From contig NZ_CP077085.1 of NCBI RefSeq assembly GCF_014268455.2, forward strand, positions 4,629,001 to 4,693,000: a DNA stretch of 64,000 nt, written 5' to 3'. The notes beneath the pieces were generated by a model. The model was not told the DNA's origin. It was given only the letters and a program-made list of their open reading frames with translations, and did no database searches. How positions within the stretch are numbered: the first letter of the stretch is position 1; the number at the start of each line of letters is the position of its first letter. Position numbers and translations under genes: made by a program. Of the stretch, positions 36,202 through 44,978 are shown one piece after another. Source of the DNA: Pseudomonas shahriarae (GTDB lineage Bacteria > Pseudomonadota > Gammaproteobacteria > Pseudomonadales > Pseudomonadaceae).

Positions 36202-36951
36202 GTGTTCAACACCCTCAACGCGGAAGATGCTCCGCAGCCACCCAAGGTCCTCACCACCCCTCTGGAAATTGCCGGCACCCTGCGGCTGCTGCAAGAGAGC
36301 CACGACCCGCTGATCATCACCTTCCACGAACGCAACCAGCGCTTCCAGAGCTACCTGGTGGATGTCGACAAGGACAGCAAGACCCTGAGCCTGGACGAAA
36401 TGATCCCGCCCGAAGGTGAGCGCTATCTGGAAAATGGCGAAGCATTTCGCATCGAAGGTTTCCACGAAGGCGTGCGCGTGGCCTGGGACAGCAATGGCAG
36501 CCTGACCATCGGCACAAAAGACGGCCACCGCATCTACAAGGGCAGCCTGCCTGAAGAAGTGGTCTACCATCAGCGCCGCAATGCCTTTCGTGCGGCATTG
36601 AAACTGGCGCAACTGGTGAATATCGAATTGGGCGGCGAGAAACTCAAGGCGCCTCTCAGCGGCAAGTTGCTGGACATCTCCGCCACCGGCTGCAAGCTGC
36701 GCTTTGAAGGTGATATCTCCGAGCGCCTGCAATTGGGCCAGGTCTACGACCGCTTTATCGCCGCCCTGCCCTTCGGCAGCATGACCACGGCGGTGGAGTT
36801 GCGTTACCTGCACTTTGAAGAAAGGATCAACACCACCTTTGCCGGTGTGCGCTTCCACAACATGAGCGGCCTGGTGCAGCGTCAGGTTGAGCGTTTTGTT
36901 TACCAACTGCAGCGCGAGGCGCGCCGGTTCGATAAAGACGACGATATGTAA
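36202..36951 (+). CDS. flgZ: PilZ-domain flagellar brake FlgZ (YcgR-like)
   Basis: A 249-residue two-domain protein. The N-terminal YcgR domain (~15-120) is followed by a PilZ domain with the c-di-GMP motifs RRNAFR (within [11 protein letters not shown]) and DISATG. Bound c-di-GMP makes it slow the flagellar motor; in P. fluorescens F113 FlgZ next to flgMN is known for this. The GTG at 36202 is preferred: GGAAGAA lies upstream, and earlier codons do not fit the family. Confidence 0.92.
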   Translation: MFNTLNAEDAPQPPKVLTTPLEIAGTLRLLQESHDPLIITFHERNQRFQSYLVDVDKDSKTLSLDEMIPPEGERYLENGEAFRIEGFHEGVRVAWDSNGSLTIGTKDGHRIYKGSLPEEVVYHQRRNAFRAALKLAQLVNIELGGEKLKAPLSGKLLDISATGCKLRFEGDISERLQLGQVYDRFIAALPFGSMTTAVELRYLHFEERINTTFAGVRFHNMSGLVQRQVERFVYQLQREARRFDKDDDM

Positions 36952-36970
36952 GCGCCGAACCACAGGCACA

Positions 36971-37007
36971 AAAAAACGGGCAGCTCCTTGGGGAACTGCC
37001 CGTTTTT
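36971..37007. terminator. Bidirectional terminator between flgZ and the MFS gene
   Basis: ACGGGCAG and CTGCCCGT stem with A-rich left and T-rich right flanks. It serves the convergent ends of flgZ (+) and the MFS gene (-). Confidence 0.88.
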
Positions 37008-37011
37008 CGTT

Positions 37012-38391
37012 TCAGGGACGGGCCCGGCTCAGGTCATGCGGGTGGTCTTCCGGGTCCGGATGCTCCGGCGGCTCGGGCTCAGGTTGTGGCTCCACTTCAG
37101 GTTCGGCTTCGGGCGCAGGTTCCGGCGCGGTGGTTTGCATCTGGTCCTGCACCACTTGCTCATCCACACGCGGATCGAGGGCAGCCACCAGGGGCGAGCT
37201 GGACATGCTGTCGGGCATCGCCACGTGATGCAGCGGCGCATCGTCCACCTGATGCAGATTGGTCACCGCCTTGGGACGGATGCGCCAGACCAGGATCAAG
37301 GCGCACAAGCTGAAGAACGCATACAGCATCTGGTTGCCGAACAGCTTCATGACCACGCCTGCCAGCAACGGCCCGACACTGGCGCCCACCCCGTAGGTCA
37401 CCAGCAACATCGCCGTGAGCGAGACCCGGCGATCACCTTCGACATGGTCATTGGAAAATGCCACGGCCAGCGGATACAGGCAGAACTGCACCAGCGAGCA
37501 CAGGAAGCCGGCTATAAACAGCACTTCCAACGGCACCTGAGTCATGATCGCCAGCGGCAATGCCGCCACCGCCAGGCACAGGGCGAAGCAGCGGATCAGC
37601 AGCGCACGGTCATAACGATCCGACAGCCAGCCCAACGGCCACTGCACCAGCAGGCCGGCAAAAATGCAGCTACCCATGAACAGACCGACCTGCTCGGTGC
37701 TCAACCCCTGCTGGGCCGCATACAGCGGCGCCAGACCGTAGAAGGAGCCGACGATCAGGCCGGCACCCAACACCGTACTCAGGGACTGCGGCACGCGCTT
37801 GATAAAGAAGCGTGGCTCCATGGGCGCCGGATGCAAGGGCGCCGGGTGAATACGCCGAGTCATGGCCACCGGCACCAGGCACAGGGCGAAACACAGCGCC
37901 ACCAACATCAGCAGCTCCAGCCCCAATTGGGGGTGCATGACCAGAATCAGCTGGCCCAGCACCAGGCCCAGGTAGGAGGCGATCATATAACCGCTGAACA
38001 CCACGCCCCGCTGCTTGGCGTCGGCCTGCTCGTTGAGCCAGCTCTCGATGACCATGTACTGGCACATCATGCCGAGGCCGACGATTATCCGCAGCACGAT
38101 CCAGGCCGGCAGCCAATCCACCAGGCCATGGCCCAACACCGCCGCACCGACGATCCCGGCACACGTGGCATAGGCCCGGATATGCCCGACCCGGGCGATC
38201 AGGCGATGCCCGATCTTGCCCCCCAGCACCAGGCCAAAATAGTTGGCCGCCATCAGCGCACCGACCCACAGGCTGTCGACGTTATCCGCCGCCAGGCGCA
38301 AGGCCAGGTAAGTACTGAGCAGGCCGGAGCCGATCAGCATCATCAAGGAGGCGAAATAAAGGGCTCGAAAAGATTTCCAGATTTGGCGCAT
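37012..38391 (-). CDS. MFS transporter with acidic Pro-rich tail
   Basis: A 459-residue major facilitator with 12 predicted helices in residues ~8-385. The loop motif between helices 2 and 3 is GGKIGHRLIARVGH, and the 8-9 loop is GWLSDRYDRALLIR. The C-terminal ~65 residues (from DSMSSSPLVAAL) are Pro/Glu rich with repeated PEPEP-type units and are probably cytoplasmic. The family is the YcaD-like group (MFS_1); the substrate is unknown. The tail is longer than in most relatives I recall. Confidence 0.82.
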   Translation of the reverse strand: MRQIWKSFRALYFASLMMLIGSGLLSTYLALRLAADNVDSLWVGALMAANYFGLVLGGKIGHRLIARVGHIRAYATCAGIVGAAVLGHGLVDWLPAWIVLRIIVGLGMMCQYMVIESWLNEQADAKQRGVVFSGYMIASYLGLVLGQLILVMHPQLGLELLMLVALCFALCLVPVAMTRRIHPAPLHPAPMEPRFFIKRVPQSLSTVLGAGLIVGSFYGLAPLYAAQQGLSTEQVGLFMGSCIFAGLLVQWPLGWLSDRYDRALLIRCFALCLAVAALPLAIMTQVPLEVLFIAGFLCSLVQFCLYPLAVAFSNDHVEGDRRVSLTAMLLVTYGVGASVGPLLAGVVMKLFGNQMLYAFFSLCALILVWRIRPKAVTNLHQVDDAPLHHVAMPDSMSSSPLVAALDPRVDEQVVQDQMQTTAPEPAPEAEPEVEPQPEPEPPEHPDPEDHPHDLSRARP

Positions 38392-38775
38392 CGGCGTTCC
38401 GAGCGGCTCCTTGCAGTGGGTGTCAGGCTATTTACACGATAGCCTGAAGACGAAGCCTCGTTAAGCCCTGGCACCTAAGGCACCCGGGAATATTTTGATC
38501 CGACAAGCGGGACAACTTCGGGTTTATCGAAGCATGAAGCCTTCGATGAACTCGACACCCAACAGTTCCTTCTTCTGTGAGTTACGTGTCAGACGCACTC
38601 AGACCGGGGGCAAGGTACAAGGTCTGCACAATATATCGCGCCCGCCAGCCAGACGGCACTGGCCAAACGGCTAACGAGGCCCTGCTCCTGGAAAAAACCC
38701 GAGCGTCAGCGGCTGGCTGCGTCAACCCCTTGGCCAGTCTGGAGCCTGCCGTAAAGCGGCAAGGACTGTTTGCTA
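38392..38775. other. Intergenic, no supported feature
   Basis: About 380 bases between the divergent MFS start and the MBL-fold gene end. A 78-codon frame at 38577 lacks a ribosome-binding site and coding character. I see no hairpin with a U tract or clear operator. Confidence 0.5.
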
Positions 38776-40164
38776 TCAGCCGGATATGTTCGAAGGGTGA
38801 TCGGTGGCGCTGAGTTCGACGCTATCGCGATACTCCGGCACCGAGACCGACCAGCCCAGCTCCAGGCTGATACGTCGGCGCAGCACATCCGAGGCATTGG
38901 GTTCGCCGTGCACCACATAGGTGTGTTTCGGTGGCTGCTTGAACCCGCGAAGCCATTGCATGATTTCATCGGCATCCGCATGTGCCGACAGGGACTGCAT
39001 CGGCACCACCTCGGCCCTGATGGGCACCTCCTTGCCATGAATACGCACGGAAGGAGCCCCCGCGACAATTTGCGCGCCGCGGGTACCGCCCGCCTGGAAG
39101 CCGGGAACCAGCAGCGTATTGATCGGGTTGGGGGCCAACGCCTTGAGGTGGTGGATCACCCGCCCCCCGGTAGCCATGCCGCTGGCAGCGATAATCACCG
39201 CCGGCGTGCGCTGCTGGTCCAGGCGGATCGAATCTTCGGTGGTGCGCACAAACTTCACGACGTGGCACATGCCTTCGCACTCCTGCGCGGTCAAACGGTG
39301 TTCGCTGCGAAAACGCTGGTACAACGTGGTGACGTCGGTGGCCATGGGGCTATTGAGATAGATCGGCACATCGGGAATCAAGTGTTGCTGCTTGAGCCGA
39401 TACAAGTGGTACATCAGCAACTGCGCCCGACCGACGGCGAAGGAAGGTACCAGGGTAATGCCATGGCGCAGCGCGGTGCGGGTGATGACGTCGGCCAATT
39501 GCTCCTCTGGCAGCTCGGCCGGGTGCTTGCGGTCACCGTAGGTCGACTCCACCAACAGGTAGTCCGCCTGCTCGATGGTCTCCGGAGCGAACATCAGGGG
39601 GTCGTCGGGTCGCCCCAAGTCTCCCGAGCACACAAGCGTAACGCCATCGGCGACCACCTCGACCGTGGCCGCGCCCAATATATGCCCGGCGCCGCGCAGT
39701 TGGAGGGTCATGCCGGTGACGATCTCAATCCTGTTATGCAGCTCGATCGGCCGTAACAGCTTCAGCGCTCGCTCGGCGTCCTGTTCGGTATACAGCGGCG
39801 CCGCCGGGCTGTGCTTGGAAAAGCCATGCCGATTGGCAAACTCAGCCTCTTCTTCCTGGAGGCGACCACTGTCTAGCAGCAGGATCTTCAGCAGGTCACA
39901 GGTCGCAGGCGTGGCATAGACCGGCCCGCGATAGCCATTGCGCACCAGGACCGGTAGATAGCCACTGTGATCCAGGTGGGCATGGGTAAGCACAATCGCA
40001 TCGAGTTCACCGATCGGAAACGGCAGCGCATCCCAATTGTGCAGCCGCAGCTGTTTATAGCCCTGGAAAAGGCCGCAGTCGATCAGGACATGATGGTCGT
40101 GGTGCTGCAGCAGGTACTTACTGCCGGTGACCGTGCCCGCAGCACCGAGAAATGTCATATGCAT
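38776..40164 (-). CDS. MBL-fold / beta-CASP metallo-hydrolase
   Basis: A 462-residue protein of the RNase J/CPSF73-like branch. Motif II HAHLDHSG is at residues 61-68 (H61, H63, D65, H66), then beta-CASP (NSPMATDVTTLYQRF) and a C-terminal RMMBL with SLSAHADADEIMQWL and VVHGEPNAS. This architecture processes RNA, but pseudomonad members near universal stress proteins are not characterised as far as I know. The ATG at 40164 follows GGAGACGG; a longer form begins at 40176. An Anr box lies 62 bases upstream, so low-oxygen induction is likely. Confidence 0.88.
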   Translation of the reverse strand: MHMTFLGAAGTVTGSKYLLQHHDHHVLIDCGLFQGYKQLRLHNWDALPFPIGELDAIVLTHAHLDHSGYLPVLVRNGYRGPVYATPATCDLLKILLLDSGRLQEEEAEFANRHGFSKHSPAAPLYTEQDAERALKLLRPIELHNRIEIVTGMTLQLRGAGHILGAATVEVVADGVTLVCSGDLGRPDDPLMFAPETIEQADYLLVESTYGDRKHPAELPEEQLADVITRTALRHGITLVPSFAVGRAQLLMYHLYRLKQQHLIPDVPIYLNSPMATDVTTLYQRFRSEHRLTAQECEGMCHVVKFVRTTEDSIRLDQQRTPAVIIAASGMATGGRVIHHLKALAPNPINTLLVPGFQAGGTRGAQIVAGAPSVRIHGKEVPIRAEVVPMQSLSAHADADEIMQWLRGFKQPPKHTYVVHGEPNASDVLRRRISLELGWSVSVPEYRDSVELSATDHPSNISG

Positions 40165-40225
40165 AGCCGTCTCCATGAATACTCAAGGGAAGTGCCATTG
40201 ATCGCTCTTAATGACGCAGGTGCAG

Positions 40226-40239
40226 TTGATTTCAATCAA
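40226..40239. promoter_or_regulatory. Anr/FNR box, MBL promoter
   Basis: TTGAT-TTCA-ATCAA, an exact consensus match, 62 bases upstream of the MBL-fold start on the minus strand. Confidence 0.88.
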
Positions 40240-40343
40240 CTGCCTGGGTGACGGGCCGCCAATTCCGTAAATGGCTGATCCGCCCAGGGCCGCCGCGTAA
40301 TCCACCTCAGTCATCCGAAAATCAAGGATGCCAACACAAGTAG

Positions 40344-40357
40344 CTGATCCAGATCAG
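40344..40357. promoter_or_regulatory. Anr-like box, GNAT promoter
   Basis: CTGAT-CCAG-ATCAG, symmetric, 8 of 10 consensus bases, 88 bases upstream of the GNAT start. Confidence 0.55.
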
Positions 40358-40444
40358 CGCCCAAAGCCCTCAACGACGTAGAAAGGAAGCACCGCGAGAT
40401 TTATCTGCGCGCGCCGGCCTTTCACATCAGATGGAGGTTCACCC

Positions 40445-41008
40445 ATGCTCACCTTCAAAGACCACAATGATCGGGCGGCGGCAGTTTATGCCACCGTCAC
40501 CGCAGAACACTGGATCGAAGCGCTCAGGGACGGTCGCCACGTACTGATACGGCCGCTCGAGGACAAGGATCGCGAGCGTGAGTATGCGTTTATCAAACGC
40601 TTGTCCCCCGAATCGAGACATATGCGCTTCCTGGCGCAGATCAACGAGCCCAGTGACAGCCTGCTCAATACGTTGATGGACACCGATAACCAACATCGAG
40701 TGGCCTATATCGCGCTGGCGCACGAAAACGGTCATCTGATCGAGATCGGCATCAGCCGTTACGCCGCTACTGGCAAGGATGACTGTGAGTGCGCAGTAAC
40801 AGTAGCCGATGAATGGGCGCACCTGGGCCTGGGCACTCTACTGATGAAACATTTGCTCAACGCCGCCAGCAAGAATGGCTACCGCCGGATGTATTCGGTG
40901 GATGCCGCGAGCAATATCCCCATGCGTAACCTGGTCAGAGCCCTGGGCTTCGAGTCATGCATTGATCCCCGTGACCCCCACCAAGTGATCCATAGCCGTC
41001 ACCTGTAG
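40445..41008 (+). CDS. GNAT-family N-acetyltransferase
   Basis: A 187-residue acetyltransferase. The GNAT core starts at VLIRPLEDKDREREYAFIKRLSPES and has the acetyl-CoA motif A region VADEWAHLGLGTLLMKHLLNAASKNGY, followed by SNIPMRNLVRALGFE. A similar domain sits at the C-terminus of protein-lysine acetyltransferase Pat, but here it stands alone. The target is unknown. It is divergent from the MBL gene with Anr-type boxes between them. Confidence 0.87.
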   Translation: MLTFKDHNDRAAAVYATVTAEHWIEALRDGRHVLIRPLEDKDREREYAFIKRLSPESRHMRFLAQINEPSDSLLNTLMDTDNQHRVAYIALAHENGHLIEIGISRYAATGKDDCECAVTVADEWAHLGLGTLLMKHLLNAASKNGYRRMYSVDAASNIPMRNLVRALGFESCIDPRDPHQVIHSRHL

Positions 41009-41012
41009 AGCT

Positions 41013-41055
41013 ACGGCCCCGCGCTGCTGCGCTCAACGCTCCAGCGCGGGGCCGT
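41013..41055. terminator. Shared hairpin between GNAT and Usp genes
   Basis: ACGGCCCCGCGCT pairs perfectly with AGCGCGGGGCCGT (13 bp, 17-base loop) between convergent genes. There is no U tract. Confidence 0.5.
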
Positions 41056-41062
41056 GGCCTGC

Positions 41063-41986
41063 TCAGGATTGCAATACCCGCCCGGGCTTGATTGCCAGCA
41101 CACTGCAGGGCGCCCGCTGCAGGAGTTGTTCAGCGGTGGTCCCGAGCAACTTGTTCAACCCCTTGTGCTGAACCGTGCCCATCACAATGATGTCCGTGCG
41201 ATGCTCGGCAGCGAACTCACAAATACTCAACACCGGGTTGCCCTCGATGAAGTGGCGATACTCTGGCGGTACACCATGGCGTTCAGCCATGGCGGCAAAC
41301 ACTTCCCGCTGAGTCGTGCCCAGCGCCTCATAAATCCCAGTGGCCAGGGGCAAGGCACCAAAGCCCATGTCCTGGACGTAGATCGCCGCCCAGTCATACA
41401 CATGCATCAACTCAAGGTGGGCATCGCACTCGTTGGCCAGCTTTACCGCTGCGTTGATGATCTGGTCGTTGAACACATTGTCCTGCTCCTCATTGCGCAG
41501 CACATCGACGATGGCCAGGATATTGCGCGGCCGAGGGTTGAGCGCGTTGGTCACCAAATGCACAGGTACCGGACAATCGCGCAGTAACTGCCAGTCCAGG
41601 GGTGCGAAAAAGATCCGCTGCAAGGCTGATTCTTCCTGCGCATCCTTGATGATCAACGCCAGTGGCATCTCACTGACAAAGTGCAGGATTTCTTCGTAAG
41701 GGTGTTGCACCCACACCACTTCGCTGGTGACCTGCACCCCGTGTTGGCTGATCAACCCCGCCTGCTCCGTGAGCCACTGCCTGTGGTTTTGCAAATAACC
41801 GTCACGGGCCCGGTTCATTTGCTCAGGGGCGAACAGGCCGGCCACCGCCAAGGCCTGCAAGTAGTCAAATGCGACAATGTGCAAAGGCATTTGCATCGCC
41901 TTGGCCAACGCGCCGGCCCGCTCGAACGCGGGTGTACGGGTCAGGGTTGAGGGGGCAATTAACAGTAAACGCTGAGCCTGCGACAT
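41063..41986 (-). CDS. Universal stress protein, tandem UspA domains
   Basis: A 307-residue protein with two UspA folds (residues ~5-150 and ~155-300). The first is divergent (LLLIAPSTLTRTPAFERAGALAKAM). The second ends in the nucleotide-loop pattern DIIVMGTVQHKGLNKLLGTTAEQLLQRAPCSVLAI, which is GxxG-9-G(S/T)-like. Related UspE-type proteins aid anaerobic survival in P. aeruginosa. The ATG at 41986 follows GAGGTG. A box TTGAT-CTTC-ATCAG lies 69 bases upstream. It is the same length as, and paralogous to, 44979-45902. Confidence 0.92.
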   Translation of the reverse strand: MSQAQRLLLIAPSTLTRTPAFERAGALAKAMQMPLHIVAFDYLQALAVAGLFAPEQMNRARDGYLQNHRQWLTEQAGLISQHGVQVTSEVVWVQHPYEEILHFVSEMPLALIIKDAQEESALQRIFFAPLDWQLLRDCPVPVHLVTNALNPRPRNILAIVDVLRNEEQDNVFNDQIINAAVKLANECDAHLELMHVYDWAAIYVQDMGFGALPLATGIYEALGTTQREVFAAMAERHGVPPEYRHFIEGNPVLSICEFAAEHRTDIIVMGTVQHKGLNKLLGTTAEQLLQRAPCSVLAIKPGRVLQS

Positions 41987-42054
41987 GGGACACCTCGGCA
42001 CGTGGCCTTTTGGTTGCTGACACCTATAGAGTGAACGCACCCGACTCAGCCAAC

Positions 42055-42068
42055 TTGATCTTCATCAG
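42055..42068. promoter_or_regulatory. Anr/FNR box, first Usp promoter
   Basis: TTGAT-CTTC-ATCAG, 9 of 10 consensus bases, 69 bases upstream of the Usp start at 41986. Confidence 0.75.
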
Positions 42069-42087
42069 GTACCAGGTTGAATGTGTT

Positions 42088-43326
42088 TCAAAGAAGCAAG
42101 ATCCCGGCCCACATGGCCAGCGTCAGCAAGACCTGGCCCGGGATAACGTAAGCGGCGAACCGTCGCCCGCCGCTGATCCACGCCACCAGGCATTTGCTCA
42201 GCGTGTTACTGCTGACTGCAATCAGTATAGGAATAGTGGTGGCGCTAAGTGGCAACTGACCGGACTTGGCCAATGTCGAAATTGATGCTGTCGAGGAATG
42301 GGCATCGGCGAGGCCGGACAGGGTCGCCGTGAGCATGACTCCGATTTCACCGAAGTGATTGAGCATCACCGACGACAGGAAAGTGATGCCGGTCATGGTC
42401 AATGAGACCACCAGCGCCAGCTTGAGATTGAACGCGCCGCCGACCTTGATCGGTTGCCCCACGTCATTCGCAGGCCGGGGAAACATCAAGCACAGTCCAT
42501 ACAGCGCTGTAGCAGCGGCGCCGCACAACAGCGGTCCCCAGATATGACGTAACAGACTGCTGTCGACCGCCCCCATGATCAGCCCGACTTGGGTGACCGT
42601 CGCCAGGTTGGAGAAGATCGCGGCGGCACTCAAGACCTTGATGTTCTCCGGCTCCCTGGCGGCGATATTCCCCATGGTGGCAATGGTCACGGTGCTGGAG
42701 GCAAATCCCGAAGCAATGGCACTGATTGCATACCCATACCGGGTGCCCAGGGTGCGCACAGCAATATGCCCCACCGCCCCCACTACCATGAGCAATACCG
42801 TGAGCGTGCAAATGGTGCGCAGGTTGATCGCGGCGTAGGCGCCGATAAAGCGGTCAGGGACCAGCGGCAGCACCACCAGCGCGGCAGTCGCCAGTACCAG
42901 GCCGTCGCGCACTTCCACATCAGTCAGTTGGTTACGGGCAAAGTAGTGCAGCTTCTGTCGATAGGTCAGCAGGCCCGCCATCACCACGGCGATGGCGATG
43001 GCCAGTTCGGGCGATGTACTGCACATCGCCCCCAGCAGCAAAACCGTGATCAATGCCACTTCACTGGTGACGCCCGGGTCATCGCTCAGGCTGCGCCAGT
43101 ACGCCACGGTGACCAGCAACCCAAGGGTTATCGCCACGATCCCGACCAGCAGACCGGCGCCGACCTGCATCGCCACATAACCCAACAGCGCGGTGATCGC
43201 AAACGTGCGCAGTCCTGCACAGGCGCGGCCTTGTCCCTGCCCTTTGTGCCGCTCGCGCTCCAGCCCAATGAGCATACCGATCCCCAGTGCGGTTGCCGCG
43301 CCTGCCATGCCGAGGGTTTCATTCAT
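42088..43326 (-). CDS. MgtC/SapB-DUF4010 membrane protein
   Basis: A 412-residue integral membrane protein. The N-terminal part is MgtC/SapB-like (GIGMLIGLERERHKGQ and LRTFAITALLGYVA). The rest is DUF4010, with helices to the C-terminus (GFASSTVTIATMG, TLSGLADAHSSTASISTLAKSG). About 12 helices are predicted. Function is unknown; MgtC domains modulate Mg2+ or ATP-synthase physiology. The ATG at 43326 fits the family start MNETLG. It is probably the last gene of an ADH-small gene-DUF4010 unit. Confidence 0.87.
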   Translation of the reverse strand: MNETLGMAGAATALGIGMLIGLERERHKGQGQGRACAGLRTFAITALLGYVAMQVGAGLLVGIVAITLGLLVTVAYWRSLSDDPGVTSEVALITVLLLGAMCSTSPELAIAIAVVMAGLLTYRQKLHYFARNQLTDVEVRDGLVLATAALVVLPLVPDRFIGAYAAINLRTICTLTVLLMVVGAVGHIAVRTLGTRYGYAISAIASGFASSTVTIATMGNIAAREPENIKVLSAAAIFSNLATVTQVGLIMGAVDSSLLRHIWGPLLCGAAATALYGLCLMFPRPANDVGQPIKVGGAFNLKLALVVSLTMTGITFLSSVMLNHFGEIGVMLTATLSGLADAHSSTASISTLAKSGQLPLSATTIPILIAVSSNTLSKCLVAWISGGRRFAAYVIPGQVLLTLAMWAGILLL

Positions 43327-43411
43327 GGTTTTGTCATCGATGCTGGCCTTGTCTTGCGACCCACTCGTGACTCCACGAGGTCGGCCGAACCGTTGCAACC
43401 ATGTCGCTGGG

Positions 43412-43609
43412 CTATCGAGCTGCGTGGGCCGCTCGCCGGACAGGGGGCGGATCGACATTGATCGGCCAGGCATGCGGCGCGTCTATACGCGTCCGGAGTC
43501 GCCTGACGAATGCCTGCGCACCTTCCAGGGTTTTGAACTCCACTGCGACACCTTCCATGTGCACAACCCAGCATGCGGTTGCCTGCTCCTGCGTGATATC
43601 AATTAGCAT
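43412..43609 (-). CDS. Small protein in the Anr-associated cluster
   Basis: A 65-residue protein starting MLIDITQEQATACWVVHMEGVAVEF, with GGAGGTCG ideally placed before the ATG at 43609. The pattern (alternating beta strands, then a helix GAQAFVRRLRTR) suggests a compact alpha/beta fold. I do not recognise the family. It lies 32 bases after the alcohol dehydrogenase stop and 85 bases before the DUF4010 start, on the same strand, so it is likely co-transcribed. The longer frame to 43645 lacks a ribosome-binding site. Confidence 0.65.
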   Translation of the reverse strand: MLIDITQEQATACWVVHMEGVAVEFKTLEGAQAFVRRLRTRIDAPHAWPINVDPPPVRRAAHAAR

Positions 43610-43641
43610 TGACGACCTCCAGACCCCCTCTAACCCCATCT

Positions 43642-44715
43642 TCACGGCGTAATCGCGACCTTCATCACACCATCCTGCTGGTGAGCAAACAGCTCATAGG
43701 CCGCTTCAATGTCGTCGAGCTTGAAACGATGGGTTACCAGGGGTGACAGGTCCACACCGCCGCTGTTAACCACCGCCATCAGCCGGCGCATACGCTCTTT
43801 GCCGCCGGGGCACAGGGTCGTGACAATACTGTAGTCCCCGAGCCCGGCGGCGAAGGCATCCAGGGGTATGCGCAAGTCACTGGAATAAACGCCGAGACTG
43901 GATAACCGACCACCGGGGCGCAAGACCCGCAAAGCGGACTCGAACGTGCCTTGCGTGCCCAATGCCTCGATGGACACATCCACCCCACGCCCATCGGTCA
44001 AGGCCATGATTTGCTCGACGACATTACCGTCCTTGAAGTTGACCACATGGGTGGCCCCCAGGCGCCGCGCAACACTCATCCGCGCAGGCACGGCATCGAC
44101 GCCAATGATGGTAGTCGCGCCCTTGAGACGCGCGCCGGCCACTGCACAGAGGCCGATTGGCCCGAGGGCGAACACCGCAACGGTATCGCCGATGCTGACC
44201 TCGGCGCGCTCTGCCCCGGAAAAACCGGTGGACATAATGTCCGGGCACATCAACACCTGCTCATCGCTGAGGCCGTCCGGAATCGGGCATAAATTGGCGG
44301 TGGCGTCTGGCACCAGCACGTACTCCGCCTGGCAACCGTCAATACTATTGCCGAACTTCCAGCCACCCGTGGCGCGAAAACCGTGGCGGGTGTCCGGGCC
44401 ATCCTGCGAAGCACAGCCACAGAGGCAAGCGTAACTTTGCCCGCTGGGAGTGATGGCACCGGCAATGACCCGCTGCCCTTCGACAAAGCCGCGCACCTGC
44501 GAGCCCAACTGCTCAATGACCCCTACGGGCTCATGCCCCACCGTCAGCCCTTTGGCCACCGGATACTCACCGCGCAAGATGTGCACGTCGGTACCGCAGA
44601 GGGTCGTCGTGGTAATCCGGATCAAAGCATCCAGAGGCCCCACAGTGGGGATGGGTTTGTCTTCCAGGACGATCCGGTTCTTTTCAACGAAAACAGCCGC
44701 TTTCATGGTCGCCAT
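43642..44715 (-). CDS. Zinc-dependent alcohol dehydrogenase
   Basis: A 357-residue medium-chain dehydrogenase. The catalytic zinc site is marked by LCGTDVHILRGEYP and GHEPVGVIEQLG; NAD(P) binding by VFALGPIGLCAVAGARLKGA. The structural-zinc lobe is altered: in place of the four regular cysteines it has YACLCGCASQDG. These traits suit the Adh/threonine-dehydrogenase-like group that reduces small aldehydes or ketones. The ATG at 44715 has GGAGGATC upstream. It is divergent from a Usp gene with an Anr box between them. Confidence 0.88.
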   Translation of the reverse strand: MATMKAAVFVEKNRIVLEDKPIPTVGPLDALIRITTTTLCGTDVHILRGEYPVAKGLTVGHEPVGVIEQLGSQVRGFVEGQRVIAGAITPSGQSYACLCGCASQDGPDTRHGFRATGGWKFGNSIDGCQAEYVLVPDATANLCPIPDGLSDEQVLMCPDIMSTGFSGAERAEVSIGDTVAVFALGPIGLCAVAGARLKGATTIIGVDAVPARMSVARRLGATHVVNFKDGNVVEQIMALTDGRGVDVSIEALGTQGTFESALRVLRPGGRLSSLGVYSSDLRIPLDAFAAGLGDYSIVTTLCPGGKERMRRLMAVVNSGGVDLSPLVTHRFKLDDIEAAYELFAHQQDGVMKVAITP

Positions 44716-44858
44716 GGTGATCCTCCGCCACTGTGGGTGCGCCAGGTTCGGCACGCCTATAAGACTGCGCCGAGGAAACACTGGAAAGATTGATAATGGT
44801 CAACAATTTCGTCGCTGACCGACCGCACGTCGGGTTGCCACCCGATTGCCCCCTGGGT

Positions 44859-44872
44859 TTGACAAAGATCAA
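44859..44872. promoter_or_regulatory. Anr/FNR box between ADH and Usp
   Basis: TTGAC-AAAG-ATCAA, 9 of 10 consensus bases, 107 bases before the Usp ATG and 144 before the ADH ATG. It could serve either or both. Confidence 0.75.
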
Positions 44873-44978
44873 CCCGACCTCCCGCAGTCCGCCACACTCT
44901 AATTGCGAGGTTTCAGGTTCCAATGGCTGCGCGGCGATTGGGGCGGGCACCTGCGCATTTACCTACGGGAGAGATGTC

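Noticed and set aside
38577..38813. A 78-codon frame between the MFS and MBL genes
   Set aside because: No ribosome-binding site, no recognisable features, and it overlaps the end of the MBL gene.
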